Notes: generated by a model not told the origin, from the sequence alone. A stretch of 64,000 nucleotides of DNA from Parageobacillus caldoxylosilyticus NBRC 107762 (GCF_000632715.1 NZ_BAWO01000029.1:1-64000), one strand, 5' to 3'. Positions 15,453-23,605 are shown, counted from the first letter of the stretch. Translations and numbers: made by a program.

Positions 15453-16173
15453 GTCAAAACAGAAACAAAAACAATTCTTTTTTTTGCTAAATGAACAACT
15501 TGAAAAAATTAGAAAAGAAATTAGAGAGATGTTCTCGAATATTGACGAGCAGTTTGATACTATGGAAAAAATAGCTAAATGGGGAGCGAAAAATGGTTGG
15601 ACATTTCCACCTCATACCACAATGCAAGAATGTTACGATATGATAAATGGTAAAAAACAAAGCGAGATGGATAAAGAATTTGAAAAGCATTATGGAATTT
15701 CCGAGAATTATGAAGCAATGAAAAGAAAGTTGTTAAGCAACACCTTATATAGTCAGTGGAAGGAATTGATAGAGGATTGTTTTGACAATTATGAGAGAGG
15801 TCGATATAAAATTTCCATACCAAGTTTATTTTTAATACTAGAGGGTACTGTATTTGATATTGTTAAAGACCAAGATTGGAAGAAAGCTTTTAAACAGATG
15901 GGGAATAGATTAGACCATGGAAGTATTAAAAGACCAATGTTTATTTCAGTTAAAGAGTTTATATATAATGCTTACTCATACGGAAATTTTGACAGTGCCA
16001 CTGCAAGACCTTCCTTAATAAATAGAAGCTGGGTATTGCATGGAAGAGACGACATAAAGGAATGGAAAAAGGTTGATGCTTTAAGGTTGTTCAATGCTTT
16101 GTACAGTTTAAGTTTTTTGAAATTACAGAAAGAAGGCGAAACAGATGAGCAAAAGAACTGTCTCGGAGATTAA
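15445..16173 (+). CDS. HEPN-like protein with RxxxxH motif
   Basis: This 242-residue helical protein has a coiled-coil start (QKQFFFLLNEQLEKIRKEIR). The motif SLINRSWVLHGRDD near 196-209 contains R-x4-H, the HEPN ribonuclease signature in the NRHxxxHG style. ATG 15445 is chosen over GTG 15436 because AAGGTGAG precedes it. It overlaps both neighbours by a few bases, so the three genes form one translation unit. Confidence 0.7.
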   Translation: MDESKQKQKQFFFLLNEQLEKIRKEIREMFSNIDEQFDTMEKIAKWGAKNGWTFPPHTTMQECYDMINGKKQSEMDKEFEKHYGISENYEAMKRKLLSNTLYSQWKELIEDCFDNYERGRYKISIPSLFLILEGTVFDIVKDQDWKKAFKQMGNRLDHGSIKRPMFISVKEFIYNAYSYGNFDSATARPSLINRSWVLHGRDDIKEWKKVDALRLFNALYSLSFLKLQKEGETDEQKNCLGD

Positions 16174-16348
16174 AGTTTGGCACTCCAAAAAAGGTGAAAA
16201 CAATTGTTTTAATATCCACATAAATGCGCTCGGGGTAATGCTCACTGTCCATGAAAAGAAACAGCACAAAAGCTATGCTCGTATAAAGGAATGGTATGAG
16301 TCAGACAAGCCAGAGTTTAATCCAATATTATTTATTTCTGAAGATTAG
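16145..16348 (+). CDS. Small basic protein (67 aa), third gene of HEPN-like operon
   Basis: It starts inside the previous gene (29-bp overlap) with GAAGGCGA 5 nt upstream. It reads MSKRTVSEIKVWHSKKGENN, has several His and Lys residues, and ends FNPILFISED. If the HEPN-like proteins are toxins, this could be a partner or antitoxin; that is inference only. Confidence 0.6.
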   Translation: MSKRTVSEIKVWHSKKGENNCFNIHINALGVMLTVHEKKQHKSYARIKEWYESDKPEFNPILFISED

Positions 16349-16562
16349 TTTTACGATGTTAGTTCAATTTTATGTATTGCAACCATGACTTTGCTTCATA
16401 ATACTTAATGCTTATAACAACATCCCAAAAATTTTTTTAAAAACACTTGACAAGGGTATTGTGACTATATATACTTATTCATGTCAGCTCGCGAGAGAGA
16501 AGTGTTTGAGCTACTCTCGAGCCTTGAGCTTCTTGACTTCCATGGATTTTTAATTTAAATTG
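16349..16562. other. Right-end intergenic of the element
   Basis: No gene. It holds a consensus promoter (16447-16475) and an imperfect stem around GCTCGCGAGAG and CTCTCGAGC (16488-16521). TTCCATGG occurs at 16538 just before the same octamer begins attR. Confidence 0.7.
16447..16475 (+). promoter_or_regulatory. Outward sigma-A promoter at right end
   Basis: TTGACA (16447-16452), a 17-bp spacer and TATACT (16470-16475) make a near-perfect promoter. It reads across attR into the downstream tRNA genes. In a circularised element it would read across attP into the recombinase gene. Confidence 0.8.
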
Positions 16563-16609
16563 TTCCATGGTAAGGAAGAGGTCACCGGTTCAAGTCCGGT
16601 TGGAAGCTT
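16563..16609 (+). repeat. attR: 47-bp direct repeat of tRNA-Thr 3' part
   Basis: Matches 118-164 except T at 16595. It lacks the tRNA 5' half, so no second tRNA is encoded. By the usual mechanism this copy is the original host 3' end. Confidence 0.93.
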
Positions 16610-16625
16610 TGATGTTTGCTTTTTT

Positions 16626-16697
16626 GGCCCGTTGGTCAAGTGGTTAAGACACCGCCCTTTCACGGCGGTAACACGGGTTCGAATCCCGTACGGGTCA
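16626..16697 (+). tRNA. tRNA-Glu (TTC)
   Basis: Acceptor GGCCCGT (16626-16632) pairs with ACGGGTC (16690-16696). The anticodon loop CTTTCAC gives TTC. CCA is not encoded. Confidence 0.96.
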
Positions 16698-16714
16698 CTT
16701 TTTTCTTTTTGTTT

Positions 16715-16790
16715 GGAGGATTAGCTCAGCTGGGAGAGCACTTGCCTTACAAGCAAGGGGTCGGCGGTTCGATCCCGTCATCCTCCACCA
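16715..16790 (+). tRNA. tRNA-Val (TAC)
   Basis: Acceptor GGAGGAT pairs with ATCCTCC (16780-16786). The loop CTTACAA gives anticodon TAC. CCA is encoded. Confidence 0.96.
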
Positions 16791-16807
16791 TGTTTCACTT
16801 TTTATTA

Positions 16808-16947
16808 GCTGGCTTCGCTCAATTGGTAGAGACGAGCCTAAGCTTCATCAAATAAGTTACGAGTTGCCTCGACGCATTTGGCATCGTTGAATTGGCTTGC
16901 AGAGGAAGAGGCGACGAAAATAATTTGAGTATAGACACATTGCTTAT
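16808..16947 (+). pseudogene. Broken tRNA: 5' half like tRNA-Thr(TGT)
   Basis: Positions 16808-16831 match the first 24 bases of the tRNA-Thr gene at 16948 with two differences. After AGAG the sequence diverges, with no anticodon arm, T-arm or acceptor partner. The remaining 116 bp before tRNA-Thr show no gene. It looks like a decayed or partly replaced tRNA duplicate. Confidence 0.65.
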
Positions 16948-17020
<73 letters not shown>

Positions 17021-17029
17021 TCACGATAC

Positions 17030-17111
17030 GGAGGGGTAGCGAAGTGGCTAAACGCGGCGGACTGTAAATCCGCTCCCTTTGGGTTCGGCGGTTCGAATCC
17101 GTCCCCCTCCA
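17030..17111 (+). tRNA. tRNA-Tyr (GTA)
   Basis: Class II tRNA with long variable arm (CTCCCTTTGGGTTCG region). Acceptor GGAGGGG pairs with CCCCTCC. The loop CTGTAAA gives GTA. Confidence 0.96.
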
Positions 17112-17197
17112 TATACATAAGGAACAGCCATTCAACCAAGTATAATGTGTGGATATTGTGAAATAATATGTTTCAGCTGACAGTGTTTGAATATCGT

Positions 17198-17272
17198 TGG
17201 GCTATAGCCAAGCGGTAAGGCAACGGACTTTGACTCCGTGATGCGCTGGTTCGAATCCAGCTAGCCCAGCCA
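17198..17272 (+). tRNA. tRNA-Gln (TTG)
   Basis: Acceptor TGGGCTA pairs with TAGCCCA. The loop CTTTGAC gives TTG. CCA is encoded at 17270-17272. Confidence 0.96.
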
Positions 17273-17273
17273 T

Positions 17274-17346
17274 GAGCCATTAGCTCAGTAGGTAGAGCAT
17301 CTGACTTTTAATCAGAGGGTCGGAGGTTCGAGTCCTCCATGGCTCA
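17274..17346 (+). tRNA. tRNA-Lys (TTT)
   Basis: Acceptor GAGCCAT pairs with ATGGCTC. The loop CTTTTAA gives TTT. It starts two bases after tRNA-Gln. Confidence 0.96.
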
Positions 17347-17353
17347 TCGATGC

Positions 17354-17425
17354 GCGGAAGTAGTTCAGTGGTAGAACACCACCTTGCCAAGGTGGGGGTC
17401 GCGGGTTCGAGTCCCGTCTTCCGCT
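17354..17425 (+). tRNA. tRNA-Gly (GCC)
   Basis: Acceptor GCGGAAG pairs with CTTCCGC. The loop TTGCCAA gives GCC. A T7 run follows directly. Confidence 0.96.
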
Positions 17426-17443
17426 TTTTTTATCCCGCTATGC

Positions 17444-17516
17444 GGGGCCTTAGCTCAGCTGGGAGAGCGCCTGCTTTGCACGCAGGAGGTCATCGGTTCG
17501 ATCCCGATAGGCTCCA
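17444..17516 (+). tRNA. tRNA-Ala (TGC)
   Basis: Acceptor GGGGCCT pairs with AGGCTCC (one G-T pair). The loop TTTGCAC gives TGC. Last gene of the cluster. Confidence 0.96.
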
Positions 17517-17520
17517 TTAA

Positions 17521-17559
17521 AGCATCCCGTTTCGAAAAAGACGAAATGGGGTGCTTTTT
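17521..17559 (+). terminator. Terminator of the tRNA operon
   Basis: AGCATCCCGTTTCG (17521-17534) pairs with CGAAATGGGGTGCT (17542-17555), allowing G-T pairs, followed by T5. It ends the tRNA transcript before rocF. Confidence 0.85.
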
Positions 17560-17609
17560 ATTTTCCCTTTACCCGTGAAATAAGAATAAATATTCAAAAA
17601 ATTGTCGAG

Positions 17610-17639
17610 TTGAGTCATGATGGCGTTTTCATCTACAAT
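17610..17639 (+). promoter_or_regulatory. Probable sigma-A promoter of rocF
   Basis: TTGAGT (17610-17615), an 18-bp spacer and TACAAT (17634-17639), 39 bp before the rocF start. Confidence 0.55.
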
Positions 17640-17677
17640 AATAACGTAATACAACGCGACGGGAAAGGGGAGGCGGC

Positions 17678-18580
17678 ATGAAGAAAATATCGATCATTGG
17701 TGTGCCGATGGATTTGGGACAGACGCGCCGCGGCGTCGATATGGGGCCGAGTGCCATGCGCTATGCAGGGGTCGTGGAGCGCTTGGAGCGCCTTCATTAT
17801 GATATTGAAGATTTGGGAGATATTTCGATAGGAAGAGCTGAACGGCCTGATGATGAAGGGCTTCGTCTTAACTTGCGAAATTTGAAAGCGGTTGCGGAAG
17901 CGAATGAAAAATTGGCCACGGTTGTGGATGATGTAATCAAACGGGGAAGATTTCCTCTCGTTTTGGGCGGCGATCACAGCATTGCCATTGGCACATTAGC
18001 CGGTGTTGCCAAGCATTATAAAAATTTAGGAGTGATTTGGTATGACGCCCATGGCGATTTGAATACCGCTGAAACGTCGCCGTCTGGAAATATTCATGGA
18101 ATGCCGCTGGCTGCAAGTCTCGGATTAGGGCATCCGGCATTAACGCATATTGGCGGTTATAGTCCGAAAGTAAAGCCGGAAAATATCGTTCTGATCGGTG
18201 TTCGTTCTCTTGATGAAGACGAAAAACGATTAATTCGCGAAAAAGGGATCAAAATATATACGATGCATGAAGTAGATCGTCTCGGGATGACGACGGTGAT
18301 GGAAGAAACCATTGCTTATTTGAAAGGGCGGACAGACGGGGTGCATTTGTCACTCGATTTAGACGGATTGGATCCCCATGATGCACCAGGGGTAGGCACT
18401 CCAGTGATTGGCGGTCTTACTTACCGAGAAAGCCACTTGGCAATGGAAATGCTCGCCGAAGCGCAGTTAATTACGTCGGCAGAATTTGTCGAGGTAAATC
18501 CTATTTTAGATGAGCGCAATAAGACCGCTTCTGTCGCCGTGGGGTTGATGGGGTCTCTTTTTGGCGAAAAGTTAGTGTAA
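17678..18580 (+). CDS. rocF: Arginase
   Basis: This 300-residue ureohydrolase converts arginine to ornithine and urea in the cytoplasm. The binuclear manganese site is visible: GGDHS (about 97-101), DAHGD (122-126) and SLDLDGLDP (about 227-235). The length equals bacillar arginases. GGGGAGG lies 6 nt before ATG. It stands alone with its own promoter and terminator, not in a roc operon, so it may supply ornithine and polyamines as well as arginine breakdown. Confidence 0.96.
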   Translation: MKKISIIGVPMDLGQTRRGVDMGPSAMRYAGVVERLERLHYDIEDLGDISIGRAERPDDEGLRLNLRNLKAVAEANEKLATVVDDVIKRGRFPLVLGGDHSIAIGTLAGVAKHYKNLGVIWYDAHGDLNTAETSPSGNIHGMPLAASLGLGHPALTHIGGYSPKVKPENIVLIGVRSLDEDEKRLIREKGIKIYTMHEVDRLGMTTVMEETIAYLKGRTDGVHLSLDLDGLDPHDAPGVGTPVIGGLTYRESHLAMEMLAEAQLITSAEFVEVNPILDERNKTASVAVGLMGSLFGEKLV

Positions 18581-18590
18581 TGGCTGAAAA

Positions 18591-18625
18591 CAGCAGATTC
18601 CGCAAAATCTGCTGTATTTCTTTTT
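18591..18625 (+). terminator. rocF terminator
   Basis: CAGCAGATT (18591-18599) pairs with AATCTGCTG (18606-18614), followed by TATTTCTTTTT. Confidence 0.85.
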
Positions 18626-18712
18626 GTATATGCTGGCCTCCTCCCTCGCTTTCTTTTGGATGAAGTGGAGCTCTTTTTGCTCGATTATGATAAAATAAAT
18701 TATATGTTTTCA

Positions 18713-18739
18713 TGAAACTTTTATTAGAGAAGAACCGTA
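18713..18739 (+). promoter_or_regulatory. Putative sigma-W autoregulatory promoter
   Basis: TGAAAC (18713-18718), 17 bp, CGTA (18736-18739). This is the ECF sigma-W pattern (TGAAAC ... CGTA), located about 40 bp before sigW, as expected for an autoregulated gene. Confidence 0.75.
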
Positions 18740-18777
18740 GTATACTGTAGCCGCAGGGGCGGGGGTATTGTATTATT

Positions 18778-19341
18778 ATGGATATATTTGTGAAAAAACG
18801 GATTAAAGCTATAAAAAAAGGCGACCAAAACGCCTATGCCGATATTGTTGACCTTTACAAAGATAAAATATATCGCCTATGCTATCGGATGCTAGGAAAC
18901 CGCCATGAGGCGGAAGACGTGGCGCAAGAGGCATTCATCCGCGCCTATGTTCATATTGATACGTATAACCCGAAGATGAAATTTTCGACATGGCTTTACC
19001 GCATTGCAACAAACTTGGCAATTGATAAAATTAGGAAGAAGAAGCCGGATGCGTATTTGGATGAGGAAGTCAGCGGCACCGATGGGCTTACGATGTATGC
19101 CCAGCTTTCTTCTCACGAAGCTTCCCCCGAGGAAACAATAGAAAGCCTGGAGTTGCGGGAGACGGTACAGGAAGCGATCAAAAAGCTGCCGGAAAAATAT
19201 CGCAGCGTGATCGTGCTAAAGTATATAGAAGATTTATCATTACAAGAAATTAGCGAGATTTTAGAGCTGCCGATCGGTACGGTAAAAACACGGCTTCATC
19301 GCGGCAGGGAAGCATTACGAAAGCATTTGGGTCATCTGTAA
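18778..19341 (+). CDS. sigW: ECF RNA polymerase sigma factor SigW
   Basis: This 187-residue sigma-70 factor of the ECF type has region 2 at about 15-85 (AEDVAQEAFIRAYVHID, FSTWLYRIATNLAIDKIRKK) and region 4 at about 125-180 (LPEKYRSVIVLKYIEDLSLQ, ILELPIGTVKTRLHRGREAL). It directs envelope-stress and antimicrobial-resistance genes in bacilli and is held inactive by RsiW, the next gene. An ECF-type promoter precedes it. The start ATG is where family members begin, although the ribosome-binding site is weak. Confidence 0.95.
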   Translation: MDIFVKKRIKAIKKGDQNAYADIVDLYKDKIYRLCYRMLGNRHEAEDVAQEAFIRAYVHIDTYNPKMKFSTWLYRIATNLAIDKIRKKKPDAYLDEEVSGTDGLTMYAQLSSHEASPEETIESLELRETVQEAIKKLPEKYRSVIVLKYIEDLSLQEISEILELPIGTVKTRLHRGREALRKHLGHL

Positions 19342-19355
19342 GAGGGTGAAAAAAC

Positions 19356-19967
19356 ATGAAGTGTCCAGAGCATATTATAAATCTTATGCATGATTACTTA
19401 GATGGTGATATAGATCCGGGTGATGAAAAACGATTAAAAGAGCATTTACAGCAATGCCCAGCATGTGCCGCTCATTTCCATGAATTAACAAAAACAGTGG
19501 CCTTTATTCAGTATGCTTCTCATGTCCCTTCGCCATCTGATTTTACGATGCGGGTGATGGAGAAGTTACCGCGAGAAAAGAAGAGAATTCGAGTGCAAAG
19601 ATGGATGCAACGCCACCCGTTTCTTACTGCTGCATCGCTGTTTATTCTTTTAACTACCGGAAGTCTGTTTACGGCATGGAATGGAGAGGAACAATTTTCG
19701 GTTTCTACACACGAAAATGTGATTATTCGCGACCATACCGTCATTGTTCCAAAAGGGAAAACGGTGAAAGGGGATATCGTTGTCCGCAACGGTTCTATTA
19801 GGATAGAAGGGAAAGTAGAAGGCAATGTTACCGTGATTCACGGAGAAAAATATTTAGCTTCCGCAGGGCAAGTAACAGGGGAAATTGAAGAAATTAATCA
19901 AGTATTTGAATGGATTTGGTATAATATTAAGGAACGGATCAAGGATACAATGGAAACGTTCGAATAG
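19356..19967 (+). CDS. rsiW: Anti-sigma-W factor RsiW
   Basis: This 203-residue membrane anti-sigma factor has the zinc-binding anti-sigma motif H-x3-C-x2-C (H30, C34, C37) in its N-terminal cytoplasmic domain. One membrane helix lies at about 88-108, and an extracytoplasmic domain rich in beta turns follows (VKGDIVVRNGSIRIEGKVEG). Site-1 and site-2 proteolysis normally releases SigW. It starts 14 nt after sigW with AGAGGGTG upstream; the pair is one operon. Confidence 0.95.
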   Translation: MKCPEHIINLMHDYLDGDIDPGDEKRLKEHLQQCPACAAHFHELTKTVAFIQYASHVPSPSDFTMRVMEKLPREKKRIRVQRWMQRHPFLTAASLFILLTTGSLFTAWNGEEQFSVSTHENVIIRDHTVIVPKGKTVKGDIVVRNGSIRIEGKVEGNVTVIHGEKYLASAGQVTGEIEEINQVFEWIWYNIKERIKDTMETFE

Positions 19968-19971
19968 TGTC

Positions 19972-19995
19972 AGCCATCTTTCTGATGGCTTTTTT
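19972..19995 (+). terminator. sigW-rsiW terminator
   Basis: AGCCATC (19972-19978) pairs with GATGGCT (19984-19990), followed by T6. It separates the sigma-W operon from cdaA. Confidence 0.85.
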
Positions 19996-20003
19996 CAATG
20001 ATA

Positions 20004-20012
20004 TGTTATAAT
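20004..20012 (+). promoter_or_regulatory. Extended -10 for cdaA operon
   Basis: TGTTATAAT has the TGn extension plus TATAAT, just after the rsiW terminator and about 58 bp before cdaA. No good -35 is visible. Confidence 0.5.
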
Positions 20013-20069
20013 AAAAGAGCTGTTTCCATAAACATGGATGTTGGAATTAGTGATAAAGGAAGTGTGAAA

Positions 20070-20897
20070 ATGCCTTTCGGAGAGCTCCCGGTTATAGACT
20101 ATTTAACGAAAATCGTCGATATTCTCGTTGTTTGGTACGTGATTTATAAATTAATTATGATGATTCGCGGAACGAAAGCAGTCCAGCTTTTAAAAGGAAT
20201 TATTCTTATTATATTAGTGCGAATCGTTAGTAACTTTCTCGGTCTTACTACTCTGCAGTGGCTAATGGATCAGGCGATTATATGGGGATTTCTCGCTATT
20301 ATTATTATCTTTCAGCCGGAATTGCGGCGTGCGCTTGAGCAAATAGGACGGGGAAAGCTGTTTTCTCGAAGTAGCGTGAATGAGGATGAAGAACAAGTGA
20401 AAATGGTTGAAGCCATTATTAAAGCTACAGAATATATGGCAAAGCGACGAATAGGAGCGTTGATTTCCGTTGAACGGGAAACAGGAATGGGAGATTATAT
20501 TGAAACGGGAATTATTTTAAATGCGCGTGTTTCATCCGAACTATTAATTAATATTTTTATTCCGAACACTCCGCTGCATGATGGAGCGGTGATTATTCAA
20601 AAAAACCATGTTGCTGCCGCAGCTTGTTATCTGCCGCTTTCAGAAAGCCCATTTATTTCGAAAGAATTAGGAACTCGCCACCGTGCTGCACTGGGAATCA
20701 GTGAGGTGACTGACAGCGTAACGGTTGTGGTATCGGAAGAAACCGGCTCGGTATCAATTACAAAAAACGGGGAGCTACATCGGGATTTAACTCCGGAGCA
20801 GTTTCGGGAGTTGCTTACAAAAGAGTTAGTGCCGGCAACAAAAACAAAGGCGACTTCCTCATCCCGTTGGCAATGGAGGGGGAAGAAACATGGATAA
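20070..20897 (+). CDS. cdaA: Diadenylate cyclase CdaA
   Basis: This protein of about 275 residues makes c-di-AMP from two ATP. Three membrane helices (about 10-80) precede the DAC domain, whose catalytic motifs are DGA (171-173, in LHDGAVII) and RHR (203-205, in GTRHRAALG). The frame is open back to 19998, but ATG 20070 (with AAAGGA 9 nt upstream) matches the N-terminus of known CdaA. Its last 8 bases overlap cdaR. With cdaR and glmM it forms the conserved c-di-AMP module, in which GlmM and CdaR modulate cyclase activity. The product should act on the kimA riboswitch at 48.7 kb. Confidence 0.95.
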   Translation: MPFGELPVIDYLTKIVDILVVWYVIYKLIMMIRGTKAVQLLKGIILIILVRIVSNFLGLTTLQWLMDQAIIWGFLAIIIIFQPELRRALEQIGRGKLFSRSSVNEDEEQVKMVEAIIKATEYMAKRRIGALISVERETGMGDYIETGIILNARVSSELLINIFIPNTPLHDGAVIIQKNHVAAAACYLPLSESPFISKELGTRHRAALGISEVTDSVTVVVSEETGSVSITKNGELHRDLTPEQFRELLTKELVPATKTKATSSSRWQWRGKKHG

Positions 20898-22143
20898 GTT
20901 AATGAACAATCATTGGTTTATTAAAGTGTTTTCTTTACTAGTAGCCATCATGCTCTATATGTCGGCCAATATCGAAAAAGGAGCAAAATCCGGGGAGATC
21001 ATTCGCAATGCGATCGGACAAGAGGATACAGAAACACTGATGAATGTCCCTGTCGTCGTTTACTATGACGAGGAAAATTTAGTGGTTTCCGGCATTCCGA
21101 AATACGTCAACGTAACGTTGCAAGGGCCGGCAAGCATTGTCAAACCGACCGCTTTGCAGCGGAATTTCGAAGTATATATGGATTTAACTGATTTACCGTT
21201 AGGAACATATACTGTTCCGATCAAGTATAAGGACATATCCGACAAACTAAAGGTAAACATTCAGCCCTCGACAGCAAAAGTAACCATTCGAGAAAAAGTT
21301 TCAAAAGATTTCCATGTCAGGGTTGCATTCATTAATAAAAATAAAGTACCAGAAGGCTATGCCGTGGAACAGCCGGTTGTCAAGCCTAACTCGGTTACGA
21401 TCACGGGCGCCAAAGAATTAATTGATAGCATCTCATCGGTAACAGCGACAGTGAATTTAGAAGGCGCCACGGATACGATAACTCAAGAATCGAAAGTAAC
21501 CGTTTATGACCATAGGGGCAGGGTATTAAATATCCATACGCATCCTTCGAATGTTGAAGTAACCGTTCCGATAAGAAGTCCAAGCAAAACCGTTCCTCTA
21601 AAAATCAACCGGACAGGAACGTTGCCGGAAGGAGTAAACATTGTAAAAATAAAAACAGTTCCAAATGAAGTGACGATCTTCGGTCCTAAAGAAAAAATTG
21701 ATGCTATTCAATTTATCGATGGGATTACGATTGATTTAGATGGAATTACTGAAGATAGGACGTTGGAAATGGCTGTTCCGCTGCCGGAAGGAGTCAAAAG
21801 CGTTGATCCACCTAAAGTAAAAATCCATATCGATGTGCAAAAAGAAGAAGCAAAAACGCTCAAGGGCGTGCCAATTCATGTGTTAGGATTAGGAGAACCA
21901 TATACAGTGGAATTTATAGACCCAAAAGAACAAGCAATGGATGTTCGGCTTCATGGAGCGCCTGACATCCTAAACGATATTAAAGAAGATGACGTGGAAT
22001 TATATATTGATGTTAGCGGTTTAGACCTCGGTGAACATGAGGTAAAGATAAAATGGAATGGACCGCAAAATATAAAATGGGAACTGCCAAAAGAAAATGT
22101 AAAAATTAAAATAAGCGAAAAAACAATGAACAATAATCAATAA
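20890..22143 (+). CDS. cdaR: CdaA regulatory protein CdaR (YbbR domains)
   Basis: This 417-residue protein is anchored by one N-terminal membrane helix (FIKVFSLLVAIMLYMSANI), followed by four YbbR-type repeats of about 80 residues outside the membrane. CdaR binds CdaA and tunes c-di-AMP synthesis. Start overlaps the cdaA stop; GGAGGGGGAAG is upstream. Length agrees with homologues (about 480 in B. subtilis, shorter here at the C-terminus). Confidence 0.93.
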   Translation: MDKLMNNHWFIKVFSLLVAIMLYMSANIEKGAKSGEIIRNAIGQEDTETLMNVPVVVYYDEENLVVSGIPKYVNVTLQGPASIVKPTALQRNFEVYMDLTDLPLGTYTVPIKYKDISDKLKVNIQPSTAKVTIREKVSKDFHVRVAFINKNKVPEGYAVEQPVVKPNSVTITGAKELIDSISSVTATVNLEGATDTITQESKVTVYDHRGRVLNIHTHPSNVEVTVPIRSPSKTVPLKINRTGTLPEGVNIVKIKTVPNEVTIFGPKEKIDAIQFIDGITIDLDGITEDRTLEMAVPLPEGVKSVDPPKVKIHIDVQKEEAKTLKGVPIHVLGLGEPYTVEFIDPKEQAMDVRLHGAPDILNDIKEDDVELYIDVSGLDLGEHEVKIKWNGPQNIKWELPKENVKIKISEKTMNNNQ

Positions 22144-22177
22144 TATTATTTCATGGATGTAAGGAGAGATTGACATA

Positions 22178-23524
22178 ATGGGTAAATATTTTGGTACTGA
22201 CGGTGTACGCGGGGTAGCGAATCGAGAACTGACACCTGAGCTGGCGTTTAAAATAGGGCGCTGCGGCGGATATGTATTAACTAAAAGTGAAGAACGTCCG
22301 AAAGTGTTAATCGGTCGTGATACCAGGATTTCCGGCCATATGCTCGAAGGAGCGCTTGTCGCTGGATTGCTTTCCATCGGAGCGGAAGTCATGCGCCTCG
22401 GCGTCATCTCCACTCCAGGGGTTGCTTATTTAACAAAGGCGTTGGGAGCACAGGCAGGGATTATGATTTCGGCGTCTCATAATCCTGTTCAAGATAACGG
22501 GATTAAATTTTTCGGTCCAGATGGTTTTAAGCTATCCGATGAACAAGAAAAAGAGATTGAAGAATTGATTGACAGTCCGGAAGATATGCTGCCAAGACCG
22601 ATCGGCAAAGCTTTAGGACAAGTGAATGATTATTTTGAAGGCGGGCAAAAGTATTTACAATATTTAAAGCAAACCATTGATGAAGATTTTTCCGGTCTGA
22701 AAATCGCACTAGACTGCGCGCATGGAGCTACTTCGTCGTTGGCGACGCATTTATTTGCCGATTTAGAAGCCGATGTTGTCACGATGGGCGCATCGCCAAA
22801 CGGCCTTAACATTAACGAAGGAGTAGGCTCCACTCATCCGGAAGCATTAGCAGCGTTTGTGAAAGAAAAAGGCGCCGATGTCGGACTTGCCTTTGACGGC
22901 GACGGCGACCGCCTCATTGCTGTCGATGAACATGGCAATATCGTGGACGGCGATCAAATTATGTACATTTGCGCCAAATATTTCAAAGAAATCGGACGGT
23001 TGAAACATCAAACAGTCGTTACTACCGTAATGAGCAACCTTGGATTTTACAAAGCGCTTGAAGCCCAAGGAATCCAAAGCGTGCAAACCAAGGTCGGCGA
23101 CCGCTATGTAGTCGAAGAAATGAAGAAAAACGGCTATAATCTAGGCGGGGAACAGTCAGGACATATTATTTTCCTTGACTATAACACGACAGGGGACGGG
23201 CTGCTGACGGCGCTGCAGCTTGTCAATATTATGAAAATCAAAGGAAAACCGCTGTCCGAGCTGGCAGGAGAAATGAAAAAATATCCGCAGCTGCTTGTCA
23301 ATGTAAAGGTGGCGGATAAAGAGAAAGTGATGGAAAACGAAAAAGTAAAAGCGGCCATTCAAGAGGTGGAAGCAGAAATGAATGGAAATGGCCGCGTGCT
23401 TGTCCGCCCGTCGGGAACAGAGCCGGTCGTGCGTGTCATGGCCGAAGCGCCGACAGAAGAAGCCTGCCGAAACTATGTAGAGCGGATTGCTGCGGTCATT
23501 CGTGAAGAAATGGGAGTGGAATAA
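22178..23524 (+). CDS. glmM: Phosphoglucosamine mutase
   Basis: This 448-residue enzyme interconverts glucosamine-6-phosphate and glucosamine-1-phosphate for UDP-GlcNAc synthesis. The phosphoserine loop is SASHNP with S100. The metal loop DGDGDR lies near 240, and the C-terminal phosphate-binding site reads [12 protein letters not shown] (about 408-419). AAGGAGAG precedes ATG. It is cotranscribed with cdaA-cdaR, and GlmM is known to inhibit CdaA, coupling wall synthesis to c-di-AMP. Confidence 0.97.
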   Translation: MGKYFGTDGVRGVANRELTPELAFKIGRCGGYVLTKSEERPKVLIGRDTRISGHMLEGALVAGLLSIGAEVMRLGVISTPGVAYLTKALGAQAGIMISASHNPVQDNGIKFFGPDGFKLSDEQEKEIEELIDSPEDMLPRPIGKALGQVNDYFEGGQKYLQYLKQTIDEDFSGLKIALDCAHGATSSLATHLFADLEADVVTMGASPNGLNINEGVGSTHPEALAAFVKEKGADVGLAFDGDGDRLIAVDEHGNIVDGDQIMYICAKYFKEIGRLKHQTVVTTVMSNLGFYKALEAQGIQSVQTKVGDRYVVEEMKKNGYNLGGEQSGHIIFLDYNTTGDGLLTALQLVNIMKIKGKPLSELAGEMKKYPQLLVNVKVADKEKVMENEKVKAAIQEVEAEMNGNGRVLVRPSGTEPVVRVMAEAPTEEACRNYVERIAAVIREEMGVE

Positions 23525-23542
23525 AAAGAATAGCTTATCACC

Positions 23543-23591
23543 AACCTATGCATAAATGGAACATTGTATTCCATTTATGCATAGGTTATTT
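23543..23591 (+). terminator. Perfect 19-bp inverted repeat after glmM
   Basis: Positions 23543-23561 are exactly complementary to 23569-23587 around a 7-nt loop, followed by ATTTTATG. It is a strong hairpin; the weak T run suggests partial read-through into glmS. Confidence 0.7.
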
Positions 23592-23605
23592 TATGAACAA
23601 CAACA

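Larger units (their letters stand above)
118..16609 (+). mobile_element. Integrative element of about 16.4 kb in tRNA-Thr
   Basis: The element is bounded by the 47-bp attL and attR repeats and has a tyrosine recombinase as its first gene. Its genes are AT-rich, use GAGGTG-type ribosome-binding sites and carry many CTCGAG hexamers, unlike the flanking chromosome. Contents are a recombinase, a winged-helix replication-initiator-like protein, iteron-like repeats, two HNH proteins, many small unknown genes, a type II restriction-modification system and HEPN-like genes. I see no relaxase, conjugation, capsid or tail gene. It therefore resembles an integrated plasmid or a satellite more than a complete ICE or prophage. 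Confidence 0.9.

Noticed and set aside
16563-16609. Second tRNA-Thr(GGT) gene at attR
   Set aside because: The 5' acceptor arm and D-arm are missing, so it is only the att duplication.
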